NCBI GenBank assembly: GCA_913062575.1
Contig: CAJXVT010000003.1
Coordinates: 1 to 64,000, forward strand
Direction of reading: 5' to 3'
Origin: an uncultured Flavobacteriaceae bacterium
GTDB taxonomy: Bacteria; Bacteroidota; Bacteroidia; Flavobacteriales; Flavobacteriaceae
DNA length: 64,000 nucleotides
How positions within the stretch are numbered: the first letter of the stretch is position 1; every line of letters begins with the position of its first letter. A program made the translations under genes and the position numbers. Below are positions 48,270 through 58,737 of the stretch, piece after piece. The notes under the pieces were generated by a model that made no database searches, was not told where the DNA came from, and saw only the letters and a program-made list of their open reading frames with translations.

Positions 48270-49508
48270 CTAAAATTCGTAAATAGTTAAAGCACTTCTT
48301 AGTTTTGGTTCTATATAGGTTGTTTTTGGAGGCATTAAAAGGCCTTCATCAACAATACTTTTTAGTTCGTTAATTGATGTTGGTAACATTCCAAAAGAAA
48401 CTTTAAAATCACCGGTGTCAACTTTTGTTTTTAATTCTAAACTATCAGATTTGTTTTGAGAATACATGATTTTAGAATCGTTTCTAATATCAACTATACC
48501 TAAAATTGGTTTTAATATGGTTTGATATAAAACCTGAGCATCTAATTCACTTAAAACATCGGTAAATTCATAGCTGGTTTTACGCAGATATAAAGAATAA
48601 AATTCACCGTTTAAATACATGCTAAAATGATGCTTTTTTGAAGGCTTGTATAATTCTTGTCCACGATTTTCAATTCTAAAATAAGTATCCAATTCAATTA
48701 AGAATTCATCAGGAGTTAAGCCATTTAAATCTTTTATAAATCGATTAAACTCATAAATACTTAACTGACTTTCTGGTAATAGATAACTCATAAAGAAGTT
48801 GTAATCTTCATTACCAGTATGGTTTGGGTTTTCTTCTGCTAAATTTTGTGCCAACATACAAGACGATGTTGAGCGGTGATGACCATCAGCAATATACAGT
48901 GTATCTACCTCTTTAAACGTTTCAGTTATGGTATCTATATCTTCTTGATTAGTTACAATCCAAAGAAAATGTGATTCTTTATCTGTAGTAATAAATTCAA
49001 ATTCGGCCCTTGTCTCTTGGTGTTTTTTTATGATGTTTGTAATTACATCATTATCTGGATAGGTGAGGAGCACAGGTTCTGCATTAAAGCCTGTATTTTT
49101 TAAATAGGTTTCAAATAACACTTCTCTTTGCTTTAATGTTCCTTCATGTTTTTTGATCACATTATTATGATAATCTTCAACAGAAGTGGCAGAAATGATC
49201 CCACAAAATGAATTTGTTGCTGTTATTTTTTGATAGATATAAAACGCAGGAGTTTCATCTTGAGTAAAAATGTTACTTTCCTTAAACTCTAGATATCTAT
49301 TATGAACTAGTTTAAAACGTAATTCACCACTAATATCTTGCTTGTGGTATTTGTATCCTGGATTGATAACATGCAAAAAGGTATAAGGATTAAATGCTAA
49401 TTTCGCATTTAGATTCTCGGGAGAATAAATTTCACGTGATTTACTAGAAACTAACGCAACTTTATCTCTATGTGCTCTTACTGCTTTAAAAGGTTTTACG
49501 ATTGCCAT
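48270..49508 (-). CDS. DUF1015 family protein
   Basis: 412 aa; MAIVKPFKAVRAHRDK, YIADGHHRSTSS. Confidence 0.9.
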   Translation of the reverse strand: MAIVKPFKAVRAHRDKVALVSSKSREIYSPENLNAKLAFNPYTFLHVINPGYKYHKQDISGELRFKLVHNRYLEFKESNIFTQDETPAFYIYQKITATNSFCGIISATSVEDYHNNVIKKHEGTLKQREVLFETYLKNTGFNAEPVLLTYPDNDVITNIIKKHQETRAEFEFITTDKESHFLWIVTNQEDIDTITETFKEVDTLYIADGHHRSTSSCMLAQNLAEENPNHTGNEDYNFFMSYLLPESQLSIYEFNRFIKDLNGLTPDEFLIELDTYFRIENRGQELYKPSKKHHFSMYLNGEFYSLYLRKTSYEFTDVLSELDAQVLYQTILKPILGIVDIRNDSKIMYSQNKSDSLELKTKVDTGDFKVSFGMLPTSINELKSIVDEGLLMPPKTTYIEPKLRSALTIYEF

Positions 49509-49516
49509 TTACTTTA

Positions 49517-50467
49517 TTATGAAAGTAATTTTACAATTTGTTTTGCCAACTCCATACCAATTCTATCTTGAGCTTCAACTGTTGCTGCACCAATATGCGG
49601 AGTTAAAGAAATATCGGGATTCATTAATATTTGAATCTCTGGCGTTGGTTCTTTTTCAAAAACATCTAAACCAGCATATTTAACTTTTCCAGATTCTATA
49701 GCTTTTACTAATGCCACTTCATCAAGAAGGCCACCTCGAGCAGCGTTTATAATTCCAACACCATCTTTCATAGAATTAAATTGAGCATCACCAATAATGT
49801 ATTCTTCTTGACTGGGAACATGTAATGTAATGAAATCTGCATGCTTCAATACTTCAGAAATAGGCTGTGTTTCAACTTCTATATCTATAGACTGTCCATT
49901 GTAAAAAGATACATTGATTGTAGCATTGCTAACAAAAGCGTCAGTTGCAATTACTTTCATTCCAATTCCTAAAGCAATTTTAGCAACTTCTTTCCCTATT
50001 CTTCCAACACCAACAATTCCTAATGTTTTTCCTCTTAGTTCTGTTCCATTCCCAAAATCTTTCTTTAAATCTTTAAAACGAGTATCACCTTCAAGTGGCA
50101 TTTCTCTATTTAGTTGATGTAAAAACCGAACCATCCCAAATAAGTGTGCAAAAACCAATTCTGCAACAGAACTAGATGATGCATTTGGAGTATTGATTAC
50201 ATGCAATCCGTTATTAATTGCATAGTCAACATCAATATTATCCATTCCAACACCACCGCGACCAATTAATTTAATGCTTGGACATGCTTCAATTAATTCT
50301 TGACGAACCTGAGTTGAACTTCGCACTAAAATTGCATCAATTGAATTTTCATTGATGAAGTTTTCTAATTGATTTTGAGCCACTTTTGTCGCAATTACTT
50401 CAAAACCATTATTTTCTAAAAAATCTATTCCACTTTGTGAAATTCCGTCGTTTGCTAATATTTTCAT
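49517..50467 (-). CDS. serA: D-3-phosphoglycerate dehydrogenase
   Basis: 316 aa; RGGVGMDNID, GKTLGIVGVGRIGKEVA, NAARGGLLDE, DVFEKEPTP, LTPHIGAAT; adjacent to serC. Confidence 0.88.
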   Translation of the reverse strand: MKILANDGISQSGIDFLENNGFEVIATKVAQNQLENFINENSIDAILVRSSTQVRQELIEACPSIKLIGRGGVGMDNIDVDYAINNGLHVINTPNASSSSVAELVFAHLFGMVRFLHQLNREMPLEGDTRFKDLKKDFGNGTELRGKTLGIVGVGRIGKEVAKIALGIGMKVIATDAFVSNATINVSFYNGQSIDIEVETQPISEVLKHADFITLHVPSQEEYIIGDAQFNSMKDGVGIINAARGGLLDEVALVKAIESGKVKYAGLDVFEKEPTPEIQILMNPDISLTPHIGAATVEAQDRIGMELAKQIVKLLS

Positions 50468-50483
50468 TTCTATCTTCTAGATA

Positions 50484-51548
50484 TTAATTATTTTTTTCTA
50501 ATTCTTGCATTGTGTCAACTAAAACTTGAACACTATACAAAGGCAATGCATTATACATACTTGCTCTATAACCTCCAACGCTTCTGTGTCCGTTTATTCC
50601 ATTGATTCCGGCTTTTGTACACATAATATCAAATGTTTCTTTTAAGCTTTCATTTGTCAAGGTAAAAGTAGCATTCATATTACTTCTATCTTCTTTTGCT
50701 ACAATACCTTCAAATAAAGGGTTTCTATCAATCTCATTATATAATAATGCAGCTTTCTTCTCATTTACTTTTTCTATAAAAGGAATTCCACCTAAATCTT
50801 TTAACCATTGTAAAGTTAACATAGAAACATAGACAGCAAAAACAGAAGGTGTATTAAACATGCTATCTTTACTGATATGTGATTGGTAGTTTAACATTGA
50901 AGGAATTACTCTATCAACCTTGCCTAAAATGTCTTCTTTAATAACAACCAGTGTGGTTCCTGCTGGGCCCATATTTTTTTGTGCTCCGGCATAGATCAAA
51001 TCAAATTTAGAAAAATCTAACTGACGAGAAAATATATCAGAACTCATATCACATACAGTGACTCCATCAAATTCTGGAAAACTTTTCATTTGTGTTCCAA
51101 AAATGGTATTGTTACTTGTACAATGAAAGTAATCAACATCTTTTGGGATCTCATATCCTTTCGGGATGTAATTGTAGTTTTTGTCTTTAGAAGAGCCAAC
51201 TTCAACCAACTCTCCAAATAATTTTGCTTCTTTTATGGCTTTATCAGCCCAAGTTCCAGTATTTAAATAGGCAGCTTTTGAATTTAATAAATTGTAAGCC
51301 GTCATTAAAAACTGTGTACTAGCACCGCCTTGTAAGAATAATACTTTATAGCCTTTGTCTTCTAAATCTAATAACTCTAAAACTAAGTTTTTAGCCTTTT
51401 CCATTACAGAAACAAAAGAAGCACTTCTGTGAGAAATTTCAATTAATGATAAATTATCGTTATTAAAATTTAGTACAGCATCAGAAGCTTTTTGTAATAC
51501 TTCTTCAGGTAAAATGCAGGGACCGGCGCTAAAATTATGCTTTTTCAT
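50484..51548 (-). CDS. serC: Phosphoserine aminotransferase
   Basis: 354 aa; NFSAGPCILPEEVL, LFLQGGAS, YAGAQKNMGPAG, GHRSVGGYRASMYNA. Confidence 0.95.
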   Translation of the reverse strand: MKKHNFSAGPCILPEEVLQKASDAVLNFNNDNLSLIEISHRSASFVSVMEKAKNLVLELLDLEDKGYKVLFLQGGASTQFLMTAYNLLNSKAAYLNTGTWADKAIKEAKLFGELVEVGSSKDKNYNYIPKGYEIPKDVDYFHCTSNNTIFGTQMKSFPEFDGVTVCDMSSDIFSRQLDFSKFDLIYAGAQKNMGPAGTTLVVIKEDILGKVDRVIPSMLNYQSHISKDSMFNTPSVFAVYVSMLTLQWLKDLGGIPFIEKVNEKKAALLYNEIDRNPLFEGIVAKEDRSNMNATFTLTNESLKETFDIMCTKAGINGINGHRSVGGYRASMYNALPLYSVQVLVDTMQELEKNN

Positions 51549-51607
51549 TTTAAATAGTTCAATGTTTTTTCTATAGCAAAGATGCTACTTTTTACTGATT
51601 TTTTAAT

Positions 51608-52657
51608 TTAAATATTTCCTAAAAATTCTAAGGTGTTAATGCCATCTGCATAATCCCATAATTGTGGGTTTTGAGTTTGACCAAATGCAATCTCAGAATC
51701 AATAACTCCATTAGAAACAATACATTGTATGCTGTCTTTTTCGGTTATTAATTTTTCTTTTAGCTCATTTATATCAGAATAGTATTCGTAAAAAATGGTA
51801 GCAATTGGAGAAGCATAGCTTTCATCTTCTTTTATCATTAGAAACCCATTTTCTAACAAATCAAATTCACTCATTAAATACACTGCCTTATTATAATCGT
51901 AATTATTGGCGTATTTGGCATTGTCAATAAGAGTTCTCTTACTATACATTCCGTTAAAAAAAGCATCAAAATTATACCCTTTTGGAACATAGATTTTAGA
52001 AACGCTTCTACAGCCTAAACCAAAGTATTGAAACACATCATTGCTTAAGGCACTCATTTCATCATCCGTTTCATTACCAGTAATTACGGCAACAGAATTT
52101 CTGTTTTTTCTAATGATATTTTGTTTGCCCTTAAAATAATGCTCAAAGTAACGGGCAGTATTATTGCTTCCAGTAGCAATTACCGCATCAAAACCTGTTA
52201 ATTTCCCTTCAGAAAATTCAATACCTCCTTTAAAAGAACCTTCTACATACTCTAAGTATTTTGATAAAAAAGGGAGTAAATATTTGTCGTTAGACGATTG
52301 CTTCACCAACACCGAATGTCCAGAAATCAATACAGATAAAAAATCATGAAACCCAACTAAAGGAATATTTCCTGCCATAATTATGGCCACCTTTTTTGAA
52401 GTTGCATTCTGGCTTTGCTTATTTGTCCATAGTAAAAGATTCTCTTTTGTTAAGGCAGTTGACCAACTGTGTAGCGAAAACAAGATGTTATCTCTAGTAA
52501 ACCAAGAATTGTTTTCTTGCGCAAGTTTCATTTGATGCTTAAAACCATCAAAGAACAAATCATTAAATTCAATATTTTCTTTTTTTTCAATTCCAGATAG
52601 AGAAAACTGACTTAAAAACTCTCCTAATTTAACAAAAGCATCAATTCGTTTTTGCAT
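51608..52657 (-). CDS. Acyl-CoA reductase (LuxC-like)
   Basis: 349 aa; IMAGNIPLVGFHDFLSVLISGHSVLVKQSSND, RKNRNSVAVI, GLGCRSVSKIYVP. Confidence 0.85.
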   Translation of the reverse strand: MQKRIDAFVKLGEFLSQFSLSGIEKKENIEFNDLFFDGFKHQMKLAQENNSWFTRDNILFSLHSWSTALTKENLLLWTNKQSQNATSKKVAIIMAGNIPLVGFHDFLSVLISGHSVLVKQSSNDKYLLPFLSKYLEYVEGSFKGGIEFSEGKLTGFDAVIATGSNNTARYFEHYFKGKQNIIRKNRNSVAVITGNETDDEMSALSNDVFQYFGLGCRSVSKIYVPKGYNFDAFFNGMYSKRTLIDNAKYANNYDYNKAVYLMSEFDLLENGFLMIKEDESYASPIATIFYEYYSDINELKEKLITEKDSIQCIVSNGVIDSEIAFGQTQNPQLWDYADGINTLEFLGNI

Positions 52658-52695
52658 TCTTTATATTTCTTTTGGTGGTGAATTATTTTGGACTT

Positions 52696-52703
52696 ATTTT
52701 TGC
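52696..52703 (+). promoter_or_regulatory. Candidate -7 box (TATTTTTG) for ferredoxin gene
   Basis: TAnnTTTG with TTTG (52671-52674) upstream, 37 bp before ATG. Confidence 0.4.
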
Positions 52704-52725
52704 ACCGCAAAGGTACATAAACTGA

Positions 52726-53088
<363 letters not shown>

Positions 53089-53104
53089 TTTTTTTTATAA
53101 AATA

Positions 53105-53139
53105 TAAAAAAGCCTAAGTAATTTACTTAGGCTTTTTTT
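53105..53139. terminator. Bidirectional terminator
   Basis: AAAAAAGCCTAAGTAATTTACTTAGGCTTTTTT hairpin. Confidence 0.85.
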
Positions 53140-53147
53140 GTAAACTA

Positions 53148-53182
53148 AAAACACCCAACTAAAATAATTTAGTTGGATGTTT
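53148..53182. terminator. Second adjacent terminator-like hairpin
   Basis: AAACACCCAACTAAA-ATAA-TTTAGTTGGATGTTT. Confidence 0.6.
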
Positions 53183-53222
53183 CTTTCAAATAAAAAACTT
53201 ACAATTTAAAGTCTTAATTTTT

Positions 53223-55835
53223 TTAAAACTGATAGTTTATACCAATGCTAAAGTTAGTTCCTAATTGTCCTAACTGTTGTACTTCTGAAGAATATAAAAA
53301 TCTACTTCCAGCTTGAGATGTGTTTGTAGAAGTTTTAGTTACATCTGGATACACATCAAAAATATTATTAATGTTAGCATTAAATGTAATTTTGTCTGTT
53401 AGATTGTAGCCAAATCCAAAATCTGTAGCGATTTTTGAACTTAAATCTTGATCTGTACCACCAGATTCTGGTGCGGTAATAGTTACTTCACCAAAACGAG
53501 TATTGTTAAAAGAAATATCCCATTTATCAGATACATAGTTTAAGCCTAAAATCATTTTAGATTTAGGTCTAGAATTTGTAATCAATCCTTGTTCTTGTCT
53601 ATCAAAAATATTGTACCCAGCAGCGGCTATTACATCTGGAGTGTTAATCGCATCAATGGTAGTTTTGTTAAAATTAGCAGCAAAACTAGCATGCAGTTTT
53701 CCACCTTCTCCCATTTCAATATTTCTATAGTTTAAAACAATATCTGTTCCTGTTGTTTTTGTGTCACCAGCATTAATAAATACTTGTACTGCAACAACAT
53801 TGTTGTCTTCAAGGATTTGTTCAACAGGGTTTGTTGTACCTGGGTCACCATCAGAACCAATCTGAGAAGAGAATAATACTCTGTCATCAACCTTAATTTG
53901 ATAAAAATCAATAGAACCAGAAAATTTTCTATTAAATTTATAAGTTAAACCTGCTGATAAATTTTTAGAAATTTCATGTGTTAACTTTGGAACTCCTAAA
54001 GCCTGTACAGCAGAATTATCATTTGCTAAAGTACCTTGTAATAATGGTTCAGAAGAACCAGCTACAATAATATACTGACTTAATGTAATATGAGTTTGGT
54101 GAAGTGTAGGCGCTCTAAAACCAGTACTGTAAGATGCTCTAATTGCTCCTTTATCTCCTAATTTATATCGCCCATTTGCTTTCCAAGAAAAGTTAGAACC
54201 AGCGTCTGAATAGTCTTCATACCTACCTGCAACTCCAAGTAGAAAGTCTTTGTTAATATCATACTCCAATTGTGAGTAAAAAGCTACATTACTTCTTGAC
54301 CACATTCCAGCTTCATCTGGTTTAATACCTGCAAAAGAATCAGATCCAGCACCGTAATAAGATAAAGGATTTCCTTCAATAGCTCTAAAACTTTCTTTTT
54401 TGTATTCTAATCCAAAAGCTAAACCGACTTGTTCAGATAATTGAGTATTCACATCAAAATTACCAACCACATTGGTGAAATTATAACCTCCAGGGTTAAA
54501 AGTTCTAGGTGAGGTACCATGATCAGCTAAGTAATCTCTATTTACAGAATTGTTTACTGTAACATTTACATCATTTGAACCATAAGTAACACTTGCATCT
54601 GCATTCCAACCTTCTGCAATTGGAAATTTAATACCAATTGCATTTATATGATCATTAATTTTAGTTTCAAAAGTTGGTTGGTATCCAATAAAGTTATCAG
54701 CACTACTTGTTATAAAGTTTGCATTTGCAACGTCATTTCTCCAGTATGGAGCTCTATAGTATGCGAAACTTTGACCGTTCCTTGTAGTAAAACCATGAAA
54801 AGAATATAAAGTTGAATTCTTTCCAAGTGGATGTTCCATGTTTACAAAAACATCTTTCTTTTCCATTGCAGGTTGTCCTACTGTCATTCCAGCTTTCGGG
54901 TTGTTTGCTAACCATGCAGCATCTCTAGGTGTACCACCTACATCAGATGCAATACCAGCTCTGTTAGTTGTTGATTGTTTGTAATAACCTAAGGTTACAT
55001 TTACAAAACCACCATCTCCAAAGCTAAAAGCTGTATTATAGTCAGAAGAAAGATTAAAACCATCTTTTTGAGAAGTAAGACCCGCTTTTGAAGTAAAAGT
55101 AGAATATTGAACATTCTTTTTTAAGATAATATTCATTACTCCGGCTATGGCATCAGAACCATAAATTGCCGAAGCACCATCTCTTAAGACCTCAACTCTT
55201 TCTATTGCAGCAGTTGGTATACTTTTTAAATCTACTCCAACTTCTCCTTTACCAGGTGTTCTATTTAAATATACTTGAGCACTTTGGTTTTTTCTTTTTC
55301 CATTAACTAGAACTAAAGTTCTACTTGGCCCTAATCCTCTTAAATCTGCTGGATCGTAATGCGCAGTTGCATCAGAAATTGCTTGATTTTGAGAATTAAA
55401 AGAAGGAACTTTAAAAGTTAGCATTCTATCAAGCGTGTTTTTTCCGCTTTTTTGTAATTCCTTAACATCAATATTGTCAATTGGAACAGGTGAATCAAGA
55501 ATTGTTCTTGGTTTAATCCTGTTTCCAGTAACAACAACTTCATCAAGTTGTAGTCCTTCAGTTAAAACAATGTTTAGATTTGTTTTTCCATTTACTGAAA
55601 CTTCTTTTGATTCGTAACCAGTAAAGCTGACAACTAAAATAGCTCCATCTTTTACTGTTAATGAAAATTTACCATTGAAATCGGTAGCTGTACCATTTTG
55701 AGTCCCTTTTTCAAGAATGTTTGCTCCGGGTAAAGCCTCCTTATTGGAGTCTGTCACTGTACCGGTAACTGTACTTTGAGAAAACGTTAGACTAATGCTA
55801 AAAATAGCACATAATAAGAGTGTAATTCTTTTCAT
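53223..55835 (-). CDS. TonB-dependent receptor with carboxypeptidase-regulatory-like N-terminal domain
   Basis: 870 aa; TVTGTVTDSNKEALPGANI, plug GLGPSRTLVLVNGKR, RVEVLRDGASAIYGSDAIAGVMNIILKK, barrel end SIGINYQF. Confidence 0.92.
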   Translation of the reverse strand: MKRITLLLCAIFSISLTFSQSTVTGTVTDSNKEALPGANILEKGTQNGTATDFNGKFSLTVKDGAILVVSFTGYESKEVSVNGKTNLNIVLTEGLQLDEVVVTGNRIKPRTILDSPVPIDNIDVKELQKSGKNTLDRMLTFKVPSFNSQNQAISDATAHYDPADLRGLGPSRTLVLVNGKRKNQSAQVYLNRTPGKGEVGVDLKSIPTAAIERVEVLRDGASAIYGSDAIAGVMNIILKKNVQYSTFTSKAGLTSQKDGFNLSSDYNTAFSFGDGGFVNVTLGYYKQSTTNRAGIASDVGGTPRDAAWLANNPKAGMTVGQPAMEKKDVFVNMEHPLGKNSTLYSFHGFTTRNGQSFAYYRAPYWRNDVANANFITSSADNFIGYQPTFETKINDHINAIGIKFPIAEGWNADASVTYGSNDVNVTVNNSVNRDYLADHGTSPRTFNPGGYNFTNVVGNFDVNTQLSEQVGLAFGLEYKKESFRAIEGNPLSYYGAGSDSFAGIKPDEAGMWSRSNVAFYSQLEYDINKDFLLGVAGRYEDYSDAGSNFSWKANGRYKLGDKGAIRASYSTGFRAPTLHQTHITLSQYIIVAGSSEPLLQGTLANDNSAVQALGVPKLTHEISKNLSAGLTYKFNRKFSGSIDFYQIKVDDRVLFSSQIGSDGDPGTTNPVEQILEDNNVVAVQVFINAGDTKTTGTDIVLNYRNIEMGEGGKLHASFAANFNKTTIDAINTPDVIAAAGYNIFDRQEQGLITNSRPKSKMILGLNYVSDKWDISFNNTRFGEVTITAPESGGTDQDLSSKIATDFGFGYNLTDKITFNANINNIFDVYPDVTKTSTNTSQAGSRFLYSSEVQQLGQLGTNFSIGINYQF

Positions 55836-56000
55836 GATGTATATGTATTTGTTAATATTGAATCGTTAATATTCTCGGATAAAGTTTGAGTTATATCTAA
55901 GTATATCTGTGATTTATTATTAATAAGTATCTAGTTGTGGATTTATACTCTTTATTTTTTAATTTTTTTTAAGGTTATTACAGAATGATCTTAAAAAAAA

Positions 56001-58706
56001 TTAAAATTGATAATTTACACCAAAAGAGAAGTTTGTTCCTAAGATGCCTATCTGCTGTACTTCAGAAGAATACGTAAACCGATTACCGGCTTCAGTTGTA
56101 TTTGTGGATTTTAAAGTTTTATTTGGATACACATTAAATATATTATTAATGTTAGCAGTCAAAGACGTTTTAGGAGTTAATTTATAGTCAAGTCCAAAAT
56201 CTGTAGCGATTTTTGCTGTTAAGTTCTGGTCTTTACCACTAAATTGTGGAGCTGTAATAATAACTTTACCAAAACGTGTGTTATTAAGAAACAAATTCCA
56301 CTTTTTACTATTGTAATTTAAACCTAAAATCACTTTAGACTTGGGCCTGGAGTTTGTAATCAATCCTTGTTCTTGCCTGTCAAAAATAGTATAACCAGCA
56401 TTTGCTAAGACCTCTGGAGTTGTTATTGTGTTTATTGTTGTTCTGTTAAAGTTAGCAGCAAAATTTATTGACAATTTATTATTGTAAACCTTAATATTCT
56501 TGTAATTAATGACAATGTCTACTCCAGAAGTTTTTGTATCTCCGGCATTAATAAAAAATTGAACAGCTTCAACATTGTTATCTTTCAATATTTGCTCTAC
56601 AGGGTTTGTTATATTAGTAGAAGAGCCATTTTTGTATCCTATTTGAGAAGAAAATAAAACACGGTCATTTACTTTAATGTTGTAAAAATCAACTGAAGCA
56701 GAAAGATTGGCATTCATCTTATAAGTTAAACCTGCAGACAAATTTCTTGAAGTTTCTGCAAATAAACTAGGAACACCTAAGTCTTTTACAGCAACGTTAT
56801 TGTTTGGTAACGTTCTTTGTAGGGTAGGAGTTGGAGAGTTGGTAGCATGTATGTATTGACTGCTAGTTACATGTCGTTGATGTAATGTTGGCGCACGAAA
56901 TCCAGTGCTATAAGATCCTCTTATCACTCCGTTGTTATTCAATTTAAACCTGCTGTTTATTTTCCAAGAGAAATTACTTCCAAAGCCAGAGAAATTTTCA
57001 TAACGACCAGCAATACCAATTAAGAAAATATCATTTATATCATAATCTAATTGCGTATACCCAGCAATATTATTTCTTGACCAATTACCAGCTTCTTTTG
57101 GTTTAATTCCTGAAAAAGAGTCTGAACCACTTTTATAATATGATAAAGGATCTCCTTCTATAGCCTTAAAGCTTTCTGTTTTGTATTCAAATCCTATTGC
57201 TAAACTTATTTGTTCAGAAAGTATTCCTGTAATATCAAAATTAGCAATCGCATTATTTAATTTATAACCACCAGGTTTAAAGGTGGTAGGAGATGTTCCA
57301 TGATCTTTTAAATAATCTTTATTAATAGAGTTATTTACAGTGTAAATAATAGTATTAGCTCCATAGGTAATACTAGCATCTGCTAGCCATATGCTATTGA
57401 GATCGAATTTTATTCCGAGAACATTTATGTGGTCATTTATTTTTGACTCAAAAGAAGGTAGATATCCTGTAAAATCTTCGGGTTTAGTTAAAAAACTAAG
57501 ATCACCAACTTCTGATTGCCTCCAATAAGGAGCTCTATAAAAAGCAAAACTTTTACCTGTTCTTGATGTGTGTCCATGAAAAGAATAAAGCGTTGCTTTC
57601 TTTCCTATAGGATGTTCCATATTTACAAAAATATTTTTCTTTTCAATATCAGGTTGCCCAACACTCATTCCTAAATCTGGGTTTGCTTGTGCCCATGCCG
57701 TCCAATTTGGTAATGGGTTTAATGGTAAGTCAAAAACACCAGGAGTTCCTGCTCTATTTGTTAGTTTCTGTTTGTAATATTCTAGCGTAAGGTTAATATA
57801 GCCATCTTGCCCAAAGTTAAAAGAAGTATTGAAATCAGAAGAAAAATTAAACCCGTCTTTTTGTGATGTAATACCAACTGCTGAATTGAATGAAGAAAAT
57901 TCAATATCCTTTTTTAAGATAAAATTGATTACGCCAGCAATAGCATCAGAGCCGTATTGTGCAGAAGCACCGTCACGTAAAATTTCTACTCTTGCAATTG
58001 CAGCTACCGGAATACTTTTTAAATCGACACCAACCTCTCCTTTTCCAGGAGTACGATTTAGGTATACCTGAGCACTTTGGTTTTTACGCTTACCATTTAT
58101 CAAAACCAAAATTCTACTAGGGCCTAGTCCTCTTAAGTCGGCAGGATCAAAATGAGCTGTAGCATCTGAGATAGCTTGATTTTGTGAATTAAAAGAAGGT
58201 ACTTTGTAGGTGAGCATTTTATCTAATGTTCTTTTACCGCTATTTTTTAATTCTTCAACATTAATATTGTCAATTGGAATAGGGGAGTCTAATACTGTTC
58301 TAGGTTTTGTTCTGTTTCCTGTAATGACCACCTCGTCTAACTGTATTCCTTTTTGTAGTTGATTTGAGGGAGAAATGCTTGACTTTGTTTTTTTAACGGA
58401 AGGCTTTTTGATGTAAATTACGTAATAATTGTTACCAAGATCATCAAAATAAAAAGAGGTGTTTTTTTCTAATAAGTGTAACGTTTTTTTTAATTCTTTG
58501 AGCTTTAAAAAACTGATGCTAACTTTCTTTTTTTCAAAATATTTTGAGTTGTAAGTAAAGAAAATATTGTGTTTTTTACTTAGAGAGTCAAGTAGAGATG
58601 TGAAAAGAATTTTCTTAGAAGTATTTTCTTGAGCAGTTGTTGAGTTGCAAAAAATAAAAGTACAGCAAATTAATAACAGATTGATTATTAATTTTTTTTG
58701 TAGCAT
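56001..58706 (-). CDS. TonB-dependent receptor with STN signalling N-terminal domain
   Basis: 901 aa; STN-like N-terminus (LLDSLSKKHNIFFTYNSKYFEKKKVSISFLKLKELKKTLHLLEKNTSFYFDDLGNNYYVIY), plug/barrel close paralog of the 53223-55835 product. Confidence 0.92.
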   Translation of the reverse strand: MLQKKLIINLLLICCTFIFCNSTTAQENTSKKILFTSLLDSLSKKHNIFFTYNSKYFEKKKVSISFLKLKELKKTLHLLEKNTSFYFDDLGNNYYVIYIKKPSVKKTKSSISPSNQLQKGIQLDEVVITGNRTKPRTVLDSPIPIDNINVEELKNSGKRTLDKMLTYKVPSFNSQNQAISDATAHFDPADLRGLGPSRILVLINGKRKNQSAQVYLNRTPGKGEVGVDLKSIPVAAIARVEILRDGASAQYGSDAIAGVINFILKKDIEFSSFNSAVGITSQKDGFNFSSDFNTSFNFGQDGYINLTLEYYKQKLTNRAGTPGVFDLPLNPLPNWTAWAQANPDLGMSVGQPDIEKKNIFVNMEHPIGKKATLYSFHGHTSRTGKSFAFYRAPYWRQSEVGDLSFLTKPEDFTGYLPSFESKINDHINVLGIKFDLNSIWLADASITYGANTIIYTVNNSINKDYLKDHGTSPTTFKPGGYKLNNAIANFDITGILSEQISLAIGFEYKTESFKAIEGDPLSYYKSGSDSFSGIKPKEAGNWSRNNIAGYTQLDYDINDIFLIGIAGRYENFSGFGSNFSWKINSRFKLNNNGVIRGSYSTGFRAPTLHQRHVTSSQYIHATNSPTPTLQRTLPNNNVAVKDLGVPSLFAETSRNLSAGLTYKMNANLSASVDFYNIKVNDRVLFSSQIGYKNGSSTNITNPVEQILKDNNVEAVQFFINAGDTKTSGVDIVINYKNIKVYNNKLSINFAANFNRTTINTITTPEVLANAGYTIFDRQEQGLITNSRPKSKVILGLNYNSKKWNLFLNNTRFGKVIITAPQFSGKDQNLTAKIATDFGLDYKLTPKTSLTANINNIFNVYPNKTLKSTNTTEAGNRFTYSSEVQQIGILGTNFSFGVNYQF

Positions 58707-58737
58707 TTAGAAAAAGAGTTTCGTAAATATAACGAAA

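Noticed and set aside
53223-58706. Phase-variable or shufflon-like receptor pair
   Set aside because: Same orientation, no invertase gene or inverted recombination sites; simple tandem duplication is sufficient.
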